A stretch of DNA of 36,599 nucleotides from Anaerolineales bacterium (GTDB lineage: Bacteria; Chloroflexota; Anaerolineae; Anaerolineales; Villigracilaceae): positions 1 through 36,599 of the forward strand of contig JABWAU010000026.1 in the NCBI GenBank assembly GCA_013360875.1. The letters run 5' to 3'. The notes under the pieces are model-generated. The model worked only from the letters and a program-made list of their open reading frames with translations, ran no database searches and was not told where the DNA came from. Numbering within the stretch: position 1 is the stretch's first letter; each line of letters opens with the position of its first letter. A program made the translations under genes and the position numbers. Positions 30,234-36,503 of this stretch are shown piece after piece.

Positions 30234-31064
30234 TTACGCGGCGGCGTTCCATTCCTCCAACATCTTCCTCGTGGACGGGAGCAGCAGGTAGATCAGCAGC
30301 CCCGTGCTCATCAACGGCGCGGGCAGGAACATCGAGAAGCGATGCACTTCCACCAGCGCGTTATGCAATCCCAGCGGATAGCCTGCGATCATGGACATCG
30401 CCGCCGCGAAGATGCCCATAGGGAGCGCCCACGATTTCTTCCTGAACACAGCGAAGATGAACATCGCCCAAGCCGCCGCGCCCCACCAACTGACCTGCTG
30501 CAAGATCACATACATCCCGTTCCAGAATGTATTGGGGTTCTGGGCAAAGGCTGCCGGCATTTGGAAAGTACTCTGGAATTTGGAGATCGGCGCGACGCCG
30601 TCAATGAAGGTCAGCACGTACGCAAGGCCTGCGATAAAAGTTAGCGTGATGATCTTCCCGTTGACGCCGCCAACGAACAACATCCCAAACCACATGACCG
30701 CCGCCAGAAGGAATACCCACATCGTCGGGACGGGCAATCCGCTGTCAGCCGCGGGGATCATGGGGAAGAAGCCCGCCAGCAGGAGGATGGTCGCGGCGAC
30801 CGCGCCCCAGAACCACGCCCAATCCTGTTTTTTCAGGAAACCCCACAGCACAGCGGCGGAGAGCGCGCCGGCCGCCGTTCCCAACCAACCCAACACCGCG
30901 TAGACGAAGCGGACGGTATTGCTCTCTTCCCATTCACCCGCCGCAAAATGCGTGTGAATGACGGTATTGTACGTGTCTGCGATGAAATACAGGCACAGGA
31001 TTCCCGCCGCGATGCCGAGAACCGCGAGGACGGCTCCAAGTTTGTAATTGTTTTTCATTTTCAT
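30234..31064 (-). CDS. Integral membrane protein, family not recognised (276 aa)
   Basis: About eight membrane helices are visible, for example LGAVLAVLGIAAGILCLYFI, VYAVLGWLGTAAGALSAAVL, FWGAVAATILLLAGFFPMI and SWWGAAAWAMFIFAVF. A soluble-looking loop with TFQMPAAFAQNPNTFWNG separates helices five and six. The start ATG at 31064 has AAAGGAG. The protein is Trp- and aromatic-rich at helix ends but shows no known motif. It lies between the CopD-like gene and the 201-aa gene on the same strand. A membrane subunit or electron-transfer accessory role is inferred only from position. Confidence 0.7.
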   Translation of the reverse strand: MKMKNNYKLGAVLAVLGIAAGILCLYFIADTYNTVIHTHFAAGEWEESNTVRFVYAVLGWLGTAAGALSAAVLWGFLKKQDWAWFWGAVAATILLLAGFFPMIPAADSGLPVPTMWVFLLAAVMWFGMLFVGGVNGKIITLTFIAGLAYVLTFIDGVAPISKFQSTFQMPAAFAQNPNTFWNGMYVILQQVSWWGAAAWAMFIFAVFRKKSWALPMGIFAAAMSMIAGYPLGLHNALVEVHRFSMFLPAPLMSTGLLIYLLLPSTRKMLEEWNAAA

Positions 31065-31142
31065 TCACTCCTTTTTGTATCAATCCTGCGATGCGGCGCG
31101 AATGCCGCAATGCGCAAAGTTAATGAATAATGCCGTTTGCTT

Positions 31143-31634
31143 TCATCCGCCGGCGATCGGTCCGGCGAGCGCGGCAACGAACCCGCTGACCAGCAGCACT
31201 GTAACCGCCAGCCCCGCGTTTATCAGCAGGAGGCGGACGTTCAGCCGTTCCTTTTCCGGCGTCATCGCCTGGGCGCGCCCGAGGACGAGGACGCGGTAGA
31301 GGGAAATGCCGATCATGGCGAGGACGAGGATGTGCTTGATGGACAGCATCACCGAATATGCGTTCCCGAACGAGAATAACGCTTCGTACTCCGGGCTGCG
31401 GTTGGTCATCAGCAGCCCTGTCAGGATCAACCCCGCCATGCTGACGTATACCCAGACGCTTTGCCGCTTCTGTAAGATCGTCATCACCTTTTTGACCTGC
31501 GGTCCCGCCCCCAGCGCCTCTTTGACCGAAGGCATAAAGGACAGCGCGGTGACGATCAAACCGCCCATCCAGACGGCGGTGAACAGGTCGTGAAAAAATG
31601 AGACCAGCGCAAAGACGATAATTTTTGCAGTCAT
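31143..31634 (-). CDS. CopD-like four-helix membrane protein
   Basis: The 163-residue protein has four membrane helices, with SFFHDLFTAVWMGGL at the first, VYVSMAGLILTGLLM at the second, MLSIKHILVLAMIGISLY at the third and LLLINAGLAVTVLLVSGF at the last. His15, the WMGG segment and His in SIKHIL follow the pattern of CopD and related copper or heme-binding membrane proteins. AAGGAG precedes the ATG at 31634, and it starts one base after the BON gene's stop, so the two are co-translated. In an oxidase-like locus a copper-uptake or heme-b role is plausible. Confidence 0.65.
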   Translation of the reverse strand: MTAKIIVFALVSFFHDLFTAVWMGGLIVTALSFMPSVKEALGAGPQVKKVMTILQKRQSVWVYVSMAGLILTGLLMTNRSPEYEALFSFGNAYSVMLSIKHILVLAMIGISLYRVLVLGRAQAMTPEKERLNVRLLLINAGLAVTVLLVSGFVAALAGPIAGG

Positions 31635-31635
31635 G

Positions 31636-31935
31636 TCACTCCTTTCTTTCAGGATTGGTATCTGGAAGTTCCAGGTTGATGGTGCGGGATGGATTCGGCG
31701 CGCCGGGCGCTTCGATGCGATTTGCCACGCCGCGCACTCCGCGCACGGTTTTTGTCAGTTCCTCCGCCGCGTTGCGCACCTCCAGCGAATCTACCCTGCC
31801 CGCCAGGTGTGCGATGCCGTTCAGCACGCCCACGCGCAGATCCGCAGAGGCGGTGCGCGCGTCAGAGGCGAATAAGGTCAATATCGCCGCGCGCAGGCTT
31901 TCGTCGGAGGAAAGAGGCGGATGTTGAGTCATCAT
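31636..31935 (-). CDS. BON-domain protein, cytosolic
   Basis: The 99-residue protein contains one BON domain from about residue 12 to 75. DESLRAAILTLFASDAR, DLRVGVLNGIAHLAGRV and VRNAAEELTKTVRGVRGVAN match the alpha-beta pattern with the conserved GxVxLxGxV-like core. BON domains usually bind lipid or act in periplasmic proteins, but no signal peptide is present here. It is the first gene of the leftward operon. The predicted transcript leaves only about 6 bases before the ATG at 31935. A strong Crp/Fnr-type palindrome is centred at -41.5. Confidence 0.85.
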   Translation of the reverse strand: MMTQHPPLSSDESLRAAILTLFASDARTASADLRVGVLNGIAHLAGRVDSLEVRNAAEELTKTVRGVRGVANRIEAPGAPNPSRTINLELPDTNPERKE

Positions 31936-31947
31936 AAACCTGCCCGT

Positions 31948-31989
31948 AGTATACGAACCGTCAAAGGATCGCTGTACGACTTTTGTCGT
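31948..31989 (-). promoter_or_regulatory. Perfect ACGAC-TTTT-GTCGT operator and TATACT -10 before the BON gene
   Basis: The perfect palindrome at 31976-31989 is centred 29.5 bases upstream of TATACT (31953-31948, minus strand), which places it at -41.5. This is the cleanest of the five sites and probably the target of the divergent Crp/Fnr protein. Confidence 0.7.
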
Positions 31990-32105
31990 GTCGCCCTTAA
32001 CCGATTGTCACGCGTCGCGCATGTCTTTCGTCCTGTTCGGTCCGTTTTGCCGGGTTTCTCATTGATCCTGGAACGACCGCCCGGCGGGATTTTGGGAACG
32101 GGATG

Positions 32106-32111
32106 TATAAT
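32106..32111 (+). promoter_or_regulatory. -10 element of the Crp/Fnr regulator gene
   Basis: A perfect TATAAT lies 32 bases before the ATG at 32144. No good -35 is seen; CCGCCCGGCGGG (32078-32089) just upstream is a GC-rich palindrome. Confidence 0.5.
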
Positions 32112-32143
32112 GACGCGCAGAGCAACAGCAAAGGTGAAAACCG

Positions 32144-32833
32144 ATGTACAAAGACAAAGCTCTTCATCACGCGGGCATATTGAAGTCCGTATCGTATTTT
32201 TCGGAACTGGACGACGCCGCGCTGAACCTGCTGGCGCAGTCGGCGATACGACGCGCTTACGACGCGGGACAGGTCATTTTGATCGAAGGCGAACCGTGCG
32301 CGGGGTTGTACATCGTCGAAAGCGGCTGGTTGAAGGCGGTCAAGATCGGCGCGGATGGGCGGGAGCAGGTGCTTCAAACGCTTCGGGCCGGCGAAGCCTT
32401 CAACGCCCTCAGCGTCTTCACCGATGCGCCCAATCAGGCGACCGTCTCCGTGTTGGAAGATTCGATTGTATGGCTGGTTCAGCGCGAGTTTCTCTTGGGA
32501 TTGATGGATGCGCGTCCCGCGCTGGCGCGGCAGGTGGTGAAGGATTTGGCGGGACGCGTCATGCACCTCATCCGCCTGGTGGAGGATCTATCGCTGCGTT
32601 CGGTGGAGGCGCGTCTCGCGCGGTTGCTGCTTGAGCAGGCGGAGGGCGGCTCGGTCCAACGCCGACGCTGGGCAACGCAGGCCGAAATGGCTTCACGCCT
32701 CGGCACTGTGCCAGACGTGGTCAACCGCGCGTTGCGGAAACTCGCCGAGGAGGGCATGATCCACGTCGCGCGTCATCAGATTCAAATTTTGGATAAGGAG
32801 GGGTTGAGGACGGTGGCGCAGGTGATCGAATGA
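32144..32833 (+). CDS. Crp/Fnr family transcriptional regulator
   Basis: The 229-residue protein has a cyclic-nucleotide-binding-like sensor domain (AGQVILIEGEPCAGLYIVES with VLQTLRAGEAFNAL, split here), the dimer helix about 120-150 and a C-terminal helix-turn-helix at 178-205 (TQAEMASRLGTVPDVVNRAL). The recognition helix has D-V-V-N-R where E. coli FNR has E-T-I-S-R, which would alter the DNA half-site. Only one Cys is present, so it cannot hold an FNR-type 4Fe-4S cluster; a heme, NO or nucleotide signal is possible, as in DNR-like members. It is divergent from the BON operon and lies in the middle of five matching sites. Confidence 0.9.
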   Translation: MYKDKALHHAGILKSVSYFSELDDAALNLLAQSAIRRAYDAGQVILIEGEPCAGLYIVESGWLKAVKIGADGREQVLQTLRAGEAFNALSVFTDAPNQATVSVLEDSIVWLVQREFLLGLMDARPALARQVVKDLAGRVMHLIRLVEDLSLRSVEARLARLLLEQAEGGSVQRRRWATQAEMASRLGTVPDVVNRALRKLAEEGMIHVARHQIQILDKEGLRTVAQVIE

Positions 32834-32836
32834 TGC

Positions 32837-32870
32837 AGACCCTAAAGGTTTTCGGAAACCTTTAGGGTCT
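32837..32870. repeat. Family F short form: 15-base hairpin after the regulator gene
   Basis: AGACCCTAAAGGTTT and AAACCTTTAGGGTCT are directly joined by TCGG. The arms are identical to those at 24837-24933 and 32955-33050. It starts 4 bases after the stop codon and looks like an internally deleted copy; it could end transcription, although no T-tract follows. Confidence 0.88.
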
Positions 32871-32877
32871 TGCAAAA

Positions 32878-32919
32878 CCGATAAAAGTCGTTGAACGAAT
32901 TTCGCTCAAGGTGTATGTT
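32878..32919 (+). promoter_or_regulatory. Crp/Fnr-type site and -10 upstream of the ferredoxin gene
   Basis: CCGAT-AAAA-GTCGT (32878-32891) has one perfect and one degenerate half. It is centred 29.5 bases before TATGTT (32914-32919). Confidence 0.5.
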
Positions 32920-32954
32920 CGCCATGCCTTGAGCGAGTTTTTATTTTTGGCAAG

Positions 32955-33050
32955 AGACCCTAAAGGTTTTTCTGGAAGGCCCAATAGATCATTTGCTGGA
33001 AACCATCGTTGGAAATTTCTCTTGGTTTGCGATGGAAACCTTTAGGGTCT
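32955..33050. repeat. Family F full-length element in the ferredoxin leader
   Basis: The same 15-base arms enclose 66 bases that resemble the interior of the 24837-24933 copy (TTTTCTGG near the left end, GTTTGCGATGG near the right). The predicted ferredoxin transcript would carry the element in its 5' leader. Confidence 0.85.
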
Positions 33051-33074
33051 TGCCGCGATGTATCGGAGCATTCC

Positions 33075-33317
33075 ATGAACCCATTCACCGACCAACCCAT
33101 TCCTCTCATTGACCCTCGTTCCTGCAACGGGTGTGGATTGTGCATGCGCGCCTGTCCGACCCGAGCGCTGATGTTGCGGGACGGGAAAGCCGTTGTCACG
33201 GACCCGCTGGCGTGCGAATACAGCGGTCTGTGCGAAGCGGTTTGTCCCACAGGCGCGATCACGCGCCCCTTCGAGATTGTGATCGCAGAGGAAGAAACCA
33301 ACGCGACTCATGAGTAA
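33075..33317 (+). CDS. Dicluster ferredoxin with one cysteine replaced by serine
   Basis: The 80-residue protein has a complete first 4Fe-4S motif, CNGCGLCMRACP. The second motif reads CEYSGLCEAVCP, where the expected second Cys is Ser; the codon is AGC, one base from TGC. The second site could hold a 3Fe-4S cluster or a Ser-ligated cluster. The C-terminal IVIAEEETN is typical of small electron-carrier or adaptor ferredoxins. The ATG at 33075 (GGAG upstream) is preferred over a longer frame that reads the repeat. A Crp/Fnr-type promoter lies 150 bases upstream. Confidence 0.88.
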   Translation: MNPFTDQPIPLIDPRSCNGCGLCMRACPTRALMLRDGKAVVTDPLACEYSGLCEAVCPTGAITRPFEIVIAEEETNATHE

Positions 33318-33340
33318 AGATGGCGCAATTGCAAAACCCG

Positions 33341-33396
33341 ACGCTGGAGAGCGTCTATTACGCTTTGCGGGGCGCGTAATGGACGTTCTCTAGCGT
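33341..33396. repeat. Family H long hairpin downstream of the ferredoxin gene
   Basis: GAGAGCGTCTATTACGC (33347-33363) pairs with GCGTAATGGACGTTCTC (33374-33390) at 15 of 17 positions, and the outer ACGCT and AGCGT extend it. GAACGTCCATTACGC also occurs at 24964-24977. Confidence 0.8.
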
Positions 33397-33435
33397 CCGC
33401 ACGCAGTTTATCCATGAGTCGCCAATTCCCCAAAT

Positions 33436-33477
33436 TCGACAAAAGTCGTTGAGAAAGATTGAACCGCAGTCTACAAT
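33436..33477 (+). promoter_or_regulatory. Crp/Fnr-type site and TACAAT -10 upstream of the M50 protease gene
   Basis: TCGAC-AAAA-GTCGT (33436-33449) is a near-perfect palindrome centred 29.5 bases before TACAAT (33472-33477). Predicted +1 is 33484. Confidence 0.65.
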
Positions 33478-33484
33478 GCGGAGG

Positions 33485-33664
33485 ATGACAAATATCTGTA
33501 ACCACGAAAAGCCGCGTAATTTGCGCTCTCCCCTGGCAACGTCTCCAGGGCAGTTGTTGCATCTGGCGGTAGAGACCGCCAAATACGCGCACCGTCAAGT
33601 ATTGCATGAAAGGAAAAACAACCATGAACTGGTCACTCAAATTACTCAAAGTCAAAGGCATTGA
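33485..33664 (+). CDS. Possible leaderless 59-aa ORF overlapping the M50 gene start
   Basis: An ATG lies one base after the predicted start site of the promoter at 33436-33477. The frame encodes MTNICNHEKPRNLRSP and QLLHLAVETAKYAHRQVLH and ends 41 bases inside the M50 gene. Two hairpins (CCCTGG/CCAGGG and TGGCGGT-AGAG-ACCGCCA) lie within it, so the stretch may instead be a structured leader. No family is recognised. Confidence 0.3.
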   Translation: MTNICNHEKPRNLRSPLATSPGQLLHLAVETAKYAHRQVLHERKNNHELVTQITQSQRH

Positions 33665-34754
33665 CATCAAGGTCCACTTGACCTTTGTGCTGATCCTCAT
33701 CTGGGCGGCGTATCGCTGGAGCGTCAGCACGGGCGAAGGGACTCAAGGCGCGATCTTCGGCATCGTCGCGACGCTGCTGCTCTTCCTCAGCGTGACCCTG
33801 CACGAACTCGGTCACAGCCTGCAAGCCATCAAGTTCGGCGTGCGCGTCAAGGACATCACCCTCATGCCGATGGGCGGACTCGCGCAGTTGGAGGAGATCC
33901 CCGAAGAGCCGAACAAGGAACTGCACATCGCGATTGCGGGACCGCTGGTCAACTTTGCGATTGCCGCGCTGTTGATCGGGATCGGCGCGCTTCTGGACGC
34001 CCGCGCCCTGGTTTCGCTGGAGGAACTGCAAGCCTCGCTCGGAAGCGTCAGTTGGAGCGGACTGCTGGCGTATCTGACCTCCGCCAATCTGATCCTCGGT
34101 CTCTTCAATCTTATCCCTGCCTTCCCAATGGACGGCGGACGCGTCCTGCGCGCCTTGCTGGCAAAGAAGATGGATCACGCCAAAGCCACGCGGGTCGCCG
34201 CGCAGGTCGGTCAGGGACTCGCTTTCCTCATGGGGCTGTGGGGCTTTATGAGCGGAAGTTGGACTCTCGTCCTCATCGCCATCTTCGTTTGGATGGGCGC
34301 GGGGCAGGAAAGCCAGGGGGCGCAGGTCAAGCATACGTTGGGCGATGCAACTGTCGGTCAGGCAATGACGCGTTCGCCTCACGTGTTGAGAGTCAATGAT
34401 TCGCTGTCGAAAGCCGTCGAGTTGACGCTGTCCACTTCGCAGGCGGATTTCCCCGTGCTGGAATGGGGGAACAATCGGGTCGCGGGTCTGATCGGCGAGG
34501 TTGACCTGTTGCGCGGACTTCAATCTTTTGGCGCGAACGCCGCGGCGCGCGAAGTCATGCGAACGAAGATCGTCGCTGCCAGCCCGGATGAATCGCTCCA
34601 TGCCGCGCAACAAAAAATGGCGGCAAATCGGACGCGCGCCCTGCTCGTGCTGAACTCCGAAGACGAACTGCTGGGCTTGCTGACGGCGGACGACGTGAAC
34701 GAAGCCTATCGGCTGATGGCGGTCAATCCGCAATTGGCGATGAACGCGCAGTGA
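33624..34754 (+). CDS. M50-family site-2 protease with CBS domain pair
   Basis: The 376-residue protein has about five to six membrane helices in the first 235 residues. The zinc motif HELGH is at 60-64 and the third-ligand loop NLIPAFPMDGGR at 162-173. Both motifs are intact, so it should be an active intramembrane metalloprotease. Residues about 245-370 form two CBS motifs (VGQAMTRSPHVLRVNDSL and AREVMRTKIVAASPDESL), which often bind adenine nucleotides and control activity. AAAGGAAA precedes the ATG at 33624; the ATG at 33606 lacks a site. Rhomboid-like SpoIVFB/Rip1 relatives cut anti-sigma factors; the target here is unknown. The Crp/Fnr-type promoter links it to the module. Confidence 0.92.
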   Translation: MNWSLKLLKVKGIDIKVHLTFVLILIWAAYRWSVSTGEGTQGAIFGIVATLLLFLSVTLHELGHSLQAIKFGVRVKDITLMPMGGLAQLEEIPEEPNKELHIAIAGPLVNFAIAALLIGIGALLDARALVSLEELQASLGSVSWSGLLAYLTSANLILGLFNLIPAFPMDGGRVLRALLAKKMDHAKATRVAAQVGQGLAFLMGLWGFMSGSWTLVLIAIFVWMGAGQESQGAQVKHTLGDATVGQAMTRSPHVLRVNDSLSKAVELTLSTSQADFPVLEWGNNRVAGLIGEVDLLRGLQSFGANAAAREVMRTKIVAASPDESLHAAQQKMAANRTRALLVLNSEDELLGLLTADDVNEAYRLMAVNPQLAMNAQ

Positions 34755-34771
34755 GGTTGTTCCGTTTCATA

Positions 34772-34805
34772 CCGTTTAGCCGACAGTTCACCTGTCGGCT
34801 AACGG
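34772..34805. repeat. Long hairpin (TTTAGCCGACAG / CTGTCGGCTAACGG)
   Basis: About 14 base pairs with a short loop lie between the M50 and DUF1858 genes. No T-tract follows, so it is more likely a word-type palindrome (family O) or an attenuator than a simple terminator. Confidence 0.7.
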
Positions 34806-34838
34806 AGGAACTGAGAAAAGCGAATTGAGAGAATTCGA

Positions 34839-35075
34839 ATGAAGATCACAAAAGACACCCGCGTTTCGGAAATCTTGTTGAAGTACGGCGACATCGCCGA
34901 CGTGATGGAAATCTTCGGCGTCAGGCGTGTTGGGAAATATTCCCTGCGGATATTCCTCGCCAAAGCGTTGACCGTGGAATGGGCGGCGCGCGTGCACAAG
35001 GTGCCGCTGGATGAGTTTTTGGGTATCTTACGACGGGCAATCCAGCGCGCTTCCGAACAATCCGAGTCTGAATAA
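34839..35075 (+). CDS. DUF1858-like protein lacking the usual cysteines
   Basis: The 78-residue protein follows the DUF1858 pattern: ITKDTRVSEILLKYGDIADVME, then IFGV and a C-terminal EWAARVHKVPLDEFLGIL. Most members carry a C-x2-C or C-x-C redox motif in the middle; here that region reads GVRRVGKYSLRIFLAKAL with no Cys at all. The domain often accompanies hybrid-cluster proteins and NO or sulfur metabolism. The Cys-free form may be a regulatory or protein-binding version. The ATG at 34839 has no strong ribosome binding site. Confidence 0.75.
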   Translation: MKITKDTRVSEILLKYGDIADVMEIFGVRRVGKYSLRIFLAKALTVEWAARVHKVPLDEFLGILRRAIQRASEQSESE

Positions 35076-35096
35076 AAATAATCAACGGGAGAAAAA

Positions 35097-35273
35097 ATGT
35101 CGGAAACAAAACGAAACTTATCGGCGTGGACAATGAGCGTGGTGATCCTGTCGCTGTTGCTGTTCTTCTTTACCGTCCCGCACACGCTGGAGGATTTTGC
35201 TCTGGGCGAACCAGCCAGGAACGGCGTCCCGGCTCCGGCGCTTTGCTTTTCCTGGCTTCCCTACAAGCCTTGA
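35097..35273 (+). pseudogene. Small single-span membrane protein, probably truncated by a frameshift
   Basis: The frame from ATG 35097 (GGGAG upstream) gives 58 residues: a short cytosolic start, WTMSVVILSLLLFFFTVPHTL as a membrane span (over the split) and EDFALGEPARNGVPAPAL, then an unlikely end CFSWLPYKP. Shifting by one base near 35250 instead reads LLFLASLQALRISSADMQAQK to a stop at 35308, a better continuation with a second hydrophobic helix. A frameshift in the CTTTGCTTTT region is therefore likely, either real or a sequencing error. The family is not named. Confidence 0.5.
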
Positions 35274-35415
35274 GAATAAGCAGCGCCGACATGCAGGCGC
35301 AGAAATAAGATGAGCGGGCTGCGCGAGTATTCAGATACCCTCAGGCGGCGGGCGTCGTTTTTTCTGCCGCGTTTGCGGAGGAGGAAATGATGCGCCGAAA
35401 TTCCAAGGAGAAACC

Positions 35416-35886
35416 ATGATCAAAAAATTGTTTTTAGGATTCGCGACGGTCTTGCTCGCCTCGTGCGGGATGATGTCCGCCCCAGGCGTGGAAGAACCGA
35501 CGCCGATCCCAACCTTCACCCCCGCCGCATCCGCCGCGCAGGAATCCGTTGTAAATCCGTCGCCCGCCCTGGGCGGCAAACAGAGCGGCGACCTGCTGGT
35601 GTGGATCTTCAGCGATCCCAACCCTCCCACCCGAGGCGATAACACGCTCGAAGCGTTGATCTTCGACGCGGACGGACAGCCTGTTTCCGACGCGGCGATC
35701 TCCTTCGACATTGACATGACGAACATGAGCCACGGCAAAAATGTGACCGCCGCCGAATCGCTCGGTGACGGGTGGTACAGCGGCGAGGTGTTCTTCCTCA
35801 TGCCCGGTCCTTGGCGCGTCATCGTCGGCGTCGAGCGCGCAGGGGAGACGACCACCGTGCGATTCGATTTCATGGTCAACTGGTAA
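35416..35886 (+). CDS. YtkA/FixH-like domain lipoprotein
   Basis: The 156-residue protein begins with a lipoprotein signal peptide, LFLGFATVLLASCG, with lipid Cys at about residue 17. A Pro/Thr/Ala-rich linker follows (EEPTPIPTFTPAAS), then an Ig-like YtkA domain: LEALIFDADGQPVSDAAISFDI, DMTNMSHGKNV with Met and His residues, GDGWYSGEVFFLMPGPWRVIV and a C-terminal VRFDFMV. YtkA-type domains occur with copper and oxidase assembly proteins. The N-M-S-H-G segment could bind copper outside the membrane. AAGGAG precedes the ATG at 35416. The YHS gene follows after 23 bases. Confidence 0.83.
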   Translation: MIKKLFLGFATVLLASCGMMSAPGVEEPTPIPTFTPAASAAQESVVNPSPALGGKQSGDLLVWIFSDPNPPTRGDNTLEALIFDADGQPVSDAAISFDIDMTNMSHGKNVTAAESLGDGWYSGEVFFLMPGPWRVIVGVERAGETTTVRFDFMVNW

Positions 35887-35909
35887 TCGTTCGAACCCGG
35901 AGAAATGAT

Positions 35910-36503
35910 ATGTTGAACTTGACAACTGCAATCATCGCCAGTCTTGTCGTCATGCTCGTCAGCGCGGGCGTCGGCGTTTATCTCTCGCGTTACAGGTCGT
36001 CGGTCACGGAAATGCTCGGCATGATGATCGGCATGACGCAGGGCATGATGACGGGCATCGCCGTCGGCTATTTCATCGGCGCGGCGACGGACATGTTCAT
36101 CAGCAACCTGGTCGGCGTGACCGTCGGACTCGCGTTCGGCATCGTCTTCGGGCGCGTCGGCGGGCTGATGGGCATGATGGACGGCGGCATGGGCGGCGCG
36201 ATGGGCGGCATGATGGGCGCCATGCTCGGCGTGATGCTGCAATACCTCTACAACGGCTGGGCGATTCTCATCACCAACGTTTTGATCGCCGCCATCTACC
36301 TCGTTTCGATGTTTGCTCTCGTGCGCCTCGTGCAGCAGGGCGCGGCGGCGCAAATGGAAACCGACCCGGTCTGCGACATGAAGGTTGACCCCAAAACCTC
36401 CCTGCAGCACGTTCACCAGGGACGCGCCTATTACTTCTGCGCGCCTGCCTGCCAGCGAGCGTTCGCCAAATCTCCCGAAACATATTTGAAAAAACAGTTA
36501 TAA
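35910..36503 (+). CDS. Met/Gly-rich membrane protein with C-terminal YHS domain
   Basis: The 197-residue protein has about four membrane helices. Residues 33-110 are unusually rich in Met and Gly (TEMLGMMIGMTQGMMTG, LMGMMDGGMGGAMGGMMGAM), a composition that suits soft-metal coordination such as Cu(I). Residues 151-193 are a YHS domain with Cys155, Cys177 and Cys181 (DPVCDMKVD, YYFCAPACQRAF), often found on copper ATPases. CGGAG precedes the ATG at 35910. With the YtkA-like lipoprotein upstream it probably handles copper for a cuproenzyme. It ends with no terminator but with hairpins at 36538-36580. Confidence 0.82.
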   Translation: MLNLTTAIIASLVVMLVSAGVGVYLSRYRSSVTEMLGMMIGMTQGMMTGIAVGYFIGAATDMFISNLVGVTVGLAFGIVFGRVGGLMGMMDGGMGGAMGGMMGAMLGVMLQYLYNGWAILITNVLIAAIYLVSMFALVRLVQQGAAAQMETDPVCDMKVDPKTSLQHVHQGRAYYFCAPACQRAFAKSPETYLKKQL

